A stretch of DNA of 64,000 bases from Alopecurus myosuroides (lineage: Eukaryota; Streptophyta; Magnoliopsida; Poales; Poaceae), in assembly GCA_028641055.1 (NCBI GenBank), contig CM054062.1, forward strand, positions 143,408,144 through 143,472,143, written 5' to 3'. The notes under the pieces were generated by a model. It searched no databases, was not told the origin of the DNA, and worked only from the letters and a program-made list of their open reading frames with translations. Position numbers and translations under genes: made by a program. Of the stretch, positions 55,762 to 64,000 are shown one piece after another (positions within the stretch are counted from its first letter, which is position 1; each line of letters begins with the position of its first letter).

Positions 55762-58700
55762 TTTGCACCCAAGTCCTTGCCATTTCTTTCTAGATCCCTA
55801 CTATTTATTTTCTAAGTCCCTAGTTAATATAAAATGGCAGAATAATACCAAATTTTGTAAATTGCCTAAATAATTCATCTTAACTCCAAATTCAACTTTT
55901 AAATATGTTTTCAATACCAAATTAAATACTCTACCCAAATATAAAAATTGTTTACTGTTTTGAATATTTTAAATTGGTGCAATATTTGAATTCTTGTTCA
56001 ATTCACTTAATGTTGCAAAATTCATAACTTGGGCATAAAAATTCCAAATTCAACAAACTAAATATGTTTTCCATTCAATTTTTCATGTACTTTCCAAATA
56101 TCAACTTTGTTTGCTGTTTTGAATACTTTAAATTGCTGAAAACAACTGTTTCTTAATTATTGCATTTAAAATTGCCAAATTAATAACTTGCTCATTTTAA
56201 ATCCATTTTCCACAAATAAAATATGTTTTCCATGCTAAATTAAACCACCTTTTCAAATATAAACTGTGTTTCATGTTTTGGATAATTAAAATTGGTTAAA
56301 TAATTTAAACCTTGTTTAAATCTTTTAATATTGTTAAATTCCTAACTTGGTCAAATTAATTTCTTTTTGAACCTATAAAATATGTTTTCAAACTAGAAAA
56401 GTATAAATTTATCAAATATGAATTTGGTTTAATGTTTTGAACAAATAAAACTTCAAATAATTTCATACTTGAATTAATTCATTTAAATCTTGTTTAAACT
56501 TGTTTAATGCATAAGTAATTCATTGTAACTCCTTTTTTTCAATAATTGAAACATGTATTCCACCTAAAATTGTGTGTTCTTATCAAATATGAACTTTGTT
56601 ATCTATTTTGAACAATTAAAATTGGTGAAAACAACAAATGCTTGTGTGACACCTTTAAGGAACCAAAATTCCATAACTTACTAAATGAATTTCCAAACTT
56701 GGTAAACCTTATTTCTAATTGCCTCTATTGTTGTTTTCTTTCTGTTTTCTCCATCCATGCATCATTCTAATTCACTTCCACCTGATAATTAGTTGTAGAA
56801 CAATTAATTCAACCAGAATTCATGGGCTTTCCATATGCAATCCAATTGCATATGGGTCCATTTAATCATGTTGCTATCTTGTCAACTAGTTTATTTCTAT
56901 GCATCCATTAAATGGTCATGCATCATCCCATGATTGTGAACTATGCCATGTTATTGATTGTTTGCCTCTGCGTTGTTTGTTTGCTTCTTCTCGGATAAAC
57001 GACGACGTTGAGACCGACGATACTTACGACACCCCTTCTAAGGATCTAGCTCAGTACCAGGCTGCTGAGTTTGCAGGCAAGTATTCACTCACATGAACCA
57101 CTGTGTTCCTTTCAACATTGGTTACCGATACTTTCCGTTGTCTATTCTGCTAGCCCTATGAATTTTTGCTTCTGTTCGAACCTATCACATGTATCCTTTA
57201 ACCCTGATAATGCCTCACCTCCACTCCCATAACCCCGTTGTTTGAGCCCGTGCCTTACTAGCATGCTTAGGGTTGTTTCTGCTCGAGTCTGTTACCCGTT
57301 ACTTTCTGTTACTAATTTCTATCATGTTCTGGGGCTCGATGTCAAACAACAACCTGTTAATTTTGAGGTAATAATAATTTGCTGATAAGGCACCGGCAGG
57401 AGGCCCGGCGTGGTTTTGAGGCCTGCTAGTGTCGACCCTAAGTAGGAAAAGGGTCTTGTCTACTGATCCATGATGAGCGCACTAACCGCATGTGGGAAGC
57501 GTGTATGGGCGCCCCCCTCAATTTGATTCGATTCACATCTCGTCCAAATCGCCACACTTAGTTCAGGCCTTCCATTTGATGCATGCATGTGCAGGTGCGA
57601 ACCCTTGGCGCCAGGGTGGAACTTTTGTAGTCGGCATTTAGGGCGGCGTGGTCTTAGAGTGCTATGAGGGTCCCCTTTTCTTCGTGGGGCTCGATTAGCC
57701 GCGCACGCACAACATGTGGTTCTTTGGGCTTGATGCGAAGAAGAGTTGAGTTGTGTTGAGTGCCCCGCTTGGTGGGAAAGGCCTTCCCATCTGGCGGGTT
57801 ATTCTTACGTGTACGGCCAAATTGGTGCACCCCTGCAGGGATAAATCTTCTCGAGAAGCCGTGTTTTCCGCGGTTATGGACTACTTGGTGAAAGTACTGG
57901 CTAACAAGTACTCAGAACAACTTACACCTAACTAATGATAACTTGACTAGTAATAGTCTTATTGACACAATACCTTGAACCATCATTAATCCAACTGTGT
58001 GAGTTATCCTCGGATTGCTTCTTTGGATAAGGGGCGAGATCCAGGATGGGTTTTGTTTGGAGTTAGATGTTAGTTGGTTACGATACGCTATCTTATCTTC
58101 TTTCTGTTTAGCCGGAAGTGGTAGTAACTCTGTAGTTGGTTAGAGCAGCCAGTTGCAGCATCTTTTATATCCCCTTTCTTCCGTTGAACCCAAAGCATCT
58201 GTGCTTGGTGTTGACGGGTTACACTTTGGTGAATTGTGAGTCTTGCTTGCCAGTACGTTTATGTACTGACCCCTTTGGGGCTGTGGTTTCCGCAGACTAC
58301 GTTTCCGAGGATCCCCATGGTGGCTACTACGTGGAGTATGACGAGACTGCTGACGAGTAGATAGCGGACCCGGGCAGGATCCGAGACTTCGTGGATGGGC
58401 TCCGTCTTTTCGTTTCCGGCCTCTTAGGCCTATTTGGATCTTGTCTGTACTCAGACATTTTGGATGCTTCCGCTGTGATGTAATGATGAATTGTTGGGGC
58501 ATCTGTCCTCTGGATGATTGTATTTTCTATCTCTGCTCTAATGAGAGCTATTTGCAACTTGTTTCAATCTTTTGTGTCTTAGAGATCTGTTGTGATATCA
58601 CTTGTTCAAATGCCGTTGACGTACCATGTGTGTATGTTTTGAAGTACGTCAATGGAAGTGTCCTGATTTCTATGGGATGGTTTACGTAGACGATGAACAG

Positions 58701-58829
58701 TAGGGGTTGGTTGTCACACATACGTGTGTTGGCCTACTCGTAAGAGATGCGGGTGCAGGTAAGCCCCGTAATCCAATCATCTGCTGTTCAAAGGAACTGC
58801 GAGTATCCTCTAGAAGTCCGGGTGCGACA
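55762..58829 (+). repeat. Right 4.7-kb LTR, 3' part
   Basis: Matches 38292-41359, including the ~160-bp tandem-repeat zone (about 55860-56650) and the short YYVEYDETADE frame ending at 58360. The end GGGTGCGACA is followed by the duplication CCTTG. Confidence 0.93.
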
Positions 58830-58834
58830 CCTTG

Positions 58835-59122
58835 CGTTTCGATTAATTGATAGAAAACAAAGTTTATGTACAAGCCTGAGAACAGGCGACCCTGCACCAT
58901 ACAACTCAACACACTCCCTAGCCCAGGGAGAAGAAGTCCGAGGCCACGTGCTCCTACGCTCACCCGAGAACAAACCTCAATCTTGATAGTTTCTATCAAG
59001 GAGCCTACCGAGGGTCTTCTTTTTTCGAAGACAATTGCATTCCGCTGCATCCAGATCCACCACGCCTAACGTGTTCTAGGATCAGGTTTCCCGAAAGGGG
59101 TAGGCATATCTCTAGGGTGAAC
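58835..59122 (-). pseudogene. LINE reverse transcriptase C-terminus (part 2)
   Basis: On the minus strand WWIWMQRNAIVFEKRRPS, then LIETIKIE and GARGLGLLLP, match the C-terminal end of plant LINE ORF2 (compare HRNDIVFEG in the LINE at 34.6-35.3 kb). The 3' end and poly(A) are at 36619-36648 on the far side of the large LTR element. The coding part is cut at 59122 by the CACTA terminus. Confidence 0.75.
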
Positions 59123-59420
59123 CACTACAAGAAATATGATGATACATGACGCTCTATTTTCGTCACCAAATCGTCATCATATTTCATCCATGACGATTCT
59201 ATGACGAAAAACAAATCGTTGAAAACCGAGCGTCAGTAATTAACCACAATGACGTTTTTTTGGAAACGTCATGGATATCCACGACGATTTAGGAACGTCA
59301 TGAATCTATGACGATCGAAAATCGTCGTGAGCAGTCCGGGCAGGACACATCAGCTCTGACGTGGCTAGTCCTACGTGGCAATATTAAGACGAAACCAAAT
59401 CGTCATGGAATGAAATCAGC
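59123..59420. repeat. CACTA subterminal repeat zone
   Basis: Repeated ATGACGATT, CGTCATCAT, ACGACGATTT and AACGTCATG motifs occur in both orientations, densest between 59145 and 59335. Confidence 0.75.
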
Positions 59421-61872
59421 CCGGTCCATTTCAGTGATCTATTTGGTCCAAGTCCAATAATTCTAGCCTTTTTTACTGGTCCATGGATAGTCCATTTACG
59501 TTTGGGCCTTAGCCTTTTTAAGGCATTTTCCGTTTTATGGCCTTGGCCTTTTCAGTGATACATTTTATTATTTTCAGCCCTTTTTAGAGCCCATATATTT
59601 TTAGTCCATTCCAGTAATTAACAATTTTGTTATTTTTTTACATTCCATAGGGATAGTTTTTTCGATCCAGCAACTTCTGGCCCATAGTCCACTTAGATGC
59701 AGAATAACAAGACAATTTTTTTTTCTAACTCTTTGGTCCAGGTACAAAATGCATTTCAAGCAAATATTTCCAGAATCAAAAGATCACATTACATAACACA
59801 TTGGGTTCCAATCACAGTATAACAAGCTCTAGAAGTGTGATAACTAGATACAATCATAGAATAACAAGCTACAAGGTTCTTCAAACTTCTTCAGCATGGA
59901 GATCCTTCGATAGAGACCACAACCTGGGCTCCTGATCCTGCCATATGAACCATATCGAAAACCATAAGTCAGGACAGTAAATATGCATCAGTTCCAAGGT
60001 CAAATAATCAAAAAACTGCTCTAGAGTAAAATACCACTAGGCTACAGGTGATCCCTTGTGTTGTGGCCTCAAGACACAAGAATTTCTACTCTTCCCTGCT
60101 GCCATATTCCGCGAGTTTCACAAGAAGATGCATAATGCGCACACACAACAGATCAGCATCTACATTGAATTACCATGCATATAGAACCAGCAGGGTTGGG
60201 GAGAGCAAGATTACCTCAATTCCGAGTAATTGATGGGTGGCTGAGCAGCAGGATGCCGGCGGCGGCGAAGACAGCATCACACAAGAAGAAGGTGCTCTGC
60301 AGCACAACACAACCAGGGGCAGGAGCCCTCCTCCATCCTCAAAATGCACAACTCTGTCCAGAAAAAAACTACTACATTGCAATAAGTATACCTATACAGG
60401 AGAACAACATGAAAAATATCACAATTCGCACGCCGTGCTTCCAAACAAAAATATAACATATGCATCATCTCTTACAAACAGAAGTTATGATTTCAGAATT
60501 GGATCTTGGAAAGTGAAGAACTAGTTATATCAGCTACAAAACAACAAATGAGATTAGAGGAACGATTAAATCCACTTTACAAGAAAACATGCTTAATATA
60601 TGAGCGTATTCAGAGTCTTCAATTACTTAATAATAATTCACTTGACAATTGGAAGATGGCATCCAAATTTTGGGACAAGCATCTAATGTAAAATTTGAAC
60701 TTTTGTTGTTGGTTAGTTTCAGGAAATACTGCCTTGGTTGGTTCCCAAACACACATAAAGTACAACAGTGGATCTGATCATAACATAAGAACTACATGAT
60801 GTAGTTACCTAACATACTTCGGATAGATGATAAGGTTGCAAACAGACCTATAAATGAGCAGTCGTAAAATTATAAATCGAGTAGAAGCAGAGGTGCTCCC
60901 GCATCGTCGTGGAATTCTGGCGAATAAAGACCAAGCACATCCAGCACTTTTTTTGGACTGACGCAACGAGGAGCCAGCTCCAGCTCCACTACTCCTCAGG
61001 ATTCAAACGGGAAGGTTTGGCACTGTTACTGGACCTGTAGCAAAATCGAAGGTTCAAGATTCAGTTCTTGATGTCTCGATACGCATTTCAAATATCAAGA
61101 TGTTAAAAATTTAGACGAGTTCGTCCAAAGTATCGGATCACATGCAGGAGCGCACCATTTCGTTGCACTCTGTGCACAGCTCCACCATCCTATCCGAGTA
61201 ACATTGGGCCAAAGAAGATTGGCTCGTCCGTCCATTTCCTGCATCGCAACAGACCAAGAAAGGTTCATATCCACAAATGACAAAGTTAAACATTGCTCGA
61301 CACACCAACAAGTTATTTGGACTGTTCCCAACAGGAAAATATTTCGGAAAGAATCATTGTCAGCATCTTAAAGCTTCAGGCTACATCTATTTAAGTTTTA
61401 ACCATGTGAGCAAACTAATCAAATCAACCAATGACCTTTATTAGCCGGCTAGTCTTATGAAGGCAAAAATAAATTGAATACATAGCCACTTGTTATATTA
61501 TTTATCCCACAACAATCTGAATCTAACATGAGCAGCAAAATATAGGTTTTCTCTAGCAAAATAATCCAGCAGTACTATGCACATTGCAACCTAAACAGAA
61601 CTTTGTCATTCATAAGAATGCAGCAAACCTATCCAAACCACTTACTCAGGTTCATAAGGCAGACCAACATATATAGATACACATAAGAATAGGTTAACAG
61701 AGCCAGCTACACTTCAAGAAATCATATCTTCAACTATAAATGAGTACTTGGCACTGCACACTAGCGACTGGTGACTGGTTATTTTGGAAAAGAGGATTGA
61801 AGCCCACCTCCACATCAATGAATGGTTAACCTACAAGGCTGTGAGGAGGAGGGATGAGCAGGGAGGTCTTAC

Positions 61873-62640
61873 CGAGTGGCTTGCGATTGGAGGGGTCGGA
61901 CCTGCGGTGTAGCGGATCTCCGTCGGTAGCTGGCCATATCCTCCTTGTGGATGCGTTTGCTGGTCGCCACTGAAGGTTCCTTCTTCAATAAGAACGATGC
62001 GTTAGGGCAGGTTGAGGAGGAGGTGATGCGGCCTGTGGAAAGAATGAGAGATGGAAGAGGTGTAGAGCTCGAAATCGTCGTCCGTGAAGGCCTCCACCGG
62101 CCTGCTCTCTAGATCCGCCACGGCGGCGGCCATGGCGAGTTCTGTCCGTGGCGAGGTGGCAGAGAGGCGGTGAGCGCGCAATGAACGGGAGGTGGGGATC
62201 TAGCTCGGAACAGGGGAGAGGTGGACTCAAAGGGGGCGAGCGATGGAGGTCGCTTGGCGGCGGATCTGGTGCTGTCGGAAGCCTCCCTTCTCCCTCCTTG
62301 TGCCACCGACTGCTCTTCGATCCGGGTGCAGAAGGAGATCCGGCGCCAAATAGCACAGGCTCCACGGCTCCTCTTCGATCTGGGTGCAGGAGGAGGACAA
62401 GAGGAAGGAAGGGGGTACGGTAGGACGGGAGGAACAGGCGGTGAGGACGCTCGAGGGTGGTGTTTTCTCGGGGTATGGGCTAGGGTTCGATACTCGATAG
62501 GGAGGGGCGATACGGGCGGAGGCGGGGAGAGGAAAGCGTTTTGGCGCCGCTGCCGCCCGTAGCAGGGAGGGTGAGGCTAGGGTTTCGATAGGGAGGGGGC
62601 GATTCGGGTTGGGCTTTTATTTGGTATCTAGAAGAATTTA
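61873..62640 (-). other. Gene-like 5' region inside the CACTA element
   Basis: On the minus strand a GC-rich leader with two ACCCTAGCC-type motifs (62450-62590) leads to an ATG in excellent context (GCCATGGCC, 62131-62133). It opens a 43-codon frame to 62002: MAAAVADLESRPVEAFTDDD, then FELYTSS. A consensus donor (CTCG/GTAAGA) lies at 61873/61872 and a matching acceptor (GATGCAG) at 61239. This looks like the 5' end of a plant gene, captured or native to the transposon. I recognise no family. Whether it is transcribed cannot be judged. Confidence 0.35.
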
Positions 62641-63086
62641 CGTTACTGCCCCTAGTTATTTGTGTGCGTATGGGTACATTTCTCCCAGTATTTGGTAATT
62701 TCACATGACTAAATAGATAGGCGGGAGATTTCCCACCCCCCAGAATTATTGTACTGAAAGAAAAAAATGTGGTCTATACCTTTTAAGGGTTTTGCTCTCT
62801 TAGAGAAATAAAATTAAATATTCTCGGAGGAAATTTAGGTTTATAATTTTTATAGGGTTTCTCCTGTTTTTACCGTCTTTGAACAACGAGAAATTTCTAA
62901 TTTTCTCTTAACAAAAATATCATTTTTCGAGTGCAAAAAATAGGGTTTTCTGCTGAAACCAGGCCAAATTTGAACTACAGGTGCCTCGTAGTTTTCTCGT
63001 GATTTTTTGAAAAAATCATTTTTAGGTACCCAAGTACCTATTTCAACATAGATACACCAAGAGTTCATCAAGATTCAACACCTAGG
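62641..63086. other. AT-rich CACTA flank, no gene seen
   Basis: Only short frames without motifs are present. Confidence 0.5.
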
Positions 63087-64000
63087 TGAAAGTGCATGGT
63101 GCCCCATATGTGGTTTTGGTAATTAATAACAATCCTTATGGTCTAATGTTTGCATTGAGTTATCCTTGTAGATCTTGTCCATAGGAAATAATGGAGTTCA
63201 TGTATATTTAAGGATTTACATGAAGAATGGTCATGGTTTGAGTTGAGCTTATTGCTAGTGTGTCTTGAAGAAAAGTATTAGGTTATCCTTCATGGTTATC
63301 TTCAAGACATCATCATTTGAAGTGAGAAGAAAAGATACAAGGTTGATCAAGCTAGTGACCAACACACAAAGCTACACGATGTACCAAGTCGGATTGTGTA
63401 TCTCATGGTATGGTAAGCAATTGTCAATATAACTTTGTGATCTAACCCATATATGTGTGTGTGGCATCTCTATGTGTGGTTAGGTATCTTTCCATGGGCA
63501 TGAACAAAAAGGAAGATTTCATATTGCCCATGGTCTATGTCATCGTCAAGCCATGTTCGTCACCTAGCTTGACGTGGAAGCTCAAGTGAAGCATTTAGAA
63601 GAAATCCTATGCTTGATGCTTGCGACCCTTTTGGAGTTTGTGGCCTCGTGAAGTTTTTACATTAAGGGTCTCTCCCATAATGGTGTATGGGGGAGTATCC
63701 TCTCCCATAGTGGTGTATTGGGGAGCAACTTGCAAGTCTTCATCAAGCGGAGCATGTGCTAGCAAGCACGATCAAGAAAGAAGATCCAACATGAGAGAGT
63801 CAAGATCGTCATCATCTAGCTCAATTGGATTGCGCAAGGAAAATGTATTACTTACATAGGGTATATATTTTACCGGTCTCATTATGCTAGTTGGGAGACC
63901 GGAATATAGGATAGATAACCGTACTATCAAGAGGGGCTCTTGAATGAATATCTTGATCGTATCTATCATAGAGAGCTCAAACCTTTGCATACTTGGCATC
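63087..64000 (+). repeat. Start of a copia-type LTR, cut by the window end
   Basis: TGAAAGTGCATGGTGCCCC opens like the Sirevirus LTR in this window (TGAAAGTGCA) and like grass copia LTRs I recall. The body to 64000 is non-coding. No end or partner LTR is in the window. A duplicated TCTCCCATA(A/G)TGGTGTAT block lies at about 63671-63725. Confidence 0.65.

Larger units (their letters stand above)
36649..58829 (+). mobile_element. Tekay-like non-autonomous LTR element with 4.7-kb LTRs
   Basis: Perfect duplications CCTTG flank it (36644-36648 and 58830-58834). The LTRs start TGTAACATCCC and end GGGTGCGACA. The left LTR is 36649-41359. The right one is 42190-58829, which also becomes 4711 bp once the nested Sirevirus and one copy of its duplication are removed. 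The interior is only 830 bp. It has a tRNA-Met PBS, a scrap of RT lead-in fused to an integrase C-terminus, and a PPT-like G tract. It cannot encode its own replication, so it is a large-LTR non-autonomous derivative, apparently of a chromovirus. Confidence 0.92.
59123..63086. mobile_element. CACTA (En/Spm) transposon, one end visible
   Basis: CACTACAAGAAATATG at 59123 is the conserved CACTA terminus. The first 300 bp carry many direct and inverted copies of ATGACGATT/AACGTCAT, the subterminal repeats bound by transposase in this superfamily. No inverted terminus (ending TTGTAGTG) is found in the window, so the other end is missing, beyond the window or lost. No transposase domain is recognised, so this copy is non-autonomous. 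The right limit given is simply where the next LTR starts. Confidence 0.75.

Overview
This is a stretch of a large, repeat-rich grass genome, most likely a Pooideae and probably Triticeae species. Several LTRs have ends that I associate with that tribe, such as TGTTGGGAATATGCCC and TGATACGTC. Nearly everything is transposable elements nested inside one another. Only one convincing host gene is visible: an intronless RING-H2 (ATL-like) E3 ubiquitin ligase gene at 33588-34070 on the minus strand. Family names are from recall. Element boundaries rest on LTR pairs, target-site duplications (TSDs), primer-binding sites (PBS) and polypurine tracts (PPT) read directly from the sequence.

Layout. (1) 1-18866: an old minus-strand non-autonomous LTR element whose left LTR starts before the window. 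That LTR is split by a 14.5-kb minus-strand Ty3/gypsy element of the Tat lineage (431-14974). The Tat element carries decayed gag-pol, plus a multi-exon gene on the opposite strand (2043-6097) with its own TATA box. A 1601-bp solo LTR (11127-12727, TSD GGTCC) sits in its gag. (2) 18867-22017: a Stowaway-like MITE remnant and a minus-strand copia LTR with PBS. (3) 22018-26375: a degraded gypsy pol cut by a 1330-bp copia-type solo LTR (24276-25605, TSD AACTC). (4) 26376-33060: a complete non-autonomous LTR element (TSD GGTGC) with unusual internal coding repeats. (5) 33061-34454: a possible LINE scrap, then the RING-H2 gene and its promoter. (6) 34455-36618: another gypsy gag/protease/RT relic carrying a 5'-truncated LINE with a 13-bp TSD. 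(7) 36619-59122: a minus-strand LINE tail, split by a 22-kb unit. That unit is a Tekay-like non-autonomous element with two 4711-bp LTRs around only 830 bp of interior (36649-58829, TSD CCTTG). Its right LTR hosts a very young Sirevirus-type copia element (43833-55756, TSD CCAGA). (8) 59123-63086: a CACTA DNA transposon end and body. (9) 63087-64000: the start of another copia-type LTR.

How the parts act together. The Sirevirus has gag and pol in different frames, and a third, spliced gene (45640-47654) downstream of pol with its own TATA-like promoter. A 13-bp quasi-palindrome, CCGGAG(A/T)CTCCGG, is clustered upstream of the LTR TATA box, upstream of the third gene's TATA-like box, and in that gene's intron. 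The Tat element also carries an extra intron-containing gene with its own promoter, in antisense. So two unrelated retrotransposon lineages here each carry an accessory plant gene. The nesting gives a relative clock: gypsy relic, then LINE, then the 4.7-kb-LTR element, then the Sirevirus, whose LTRs differ by three substitutions and one G-run length.
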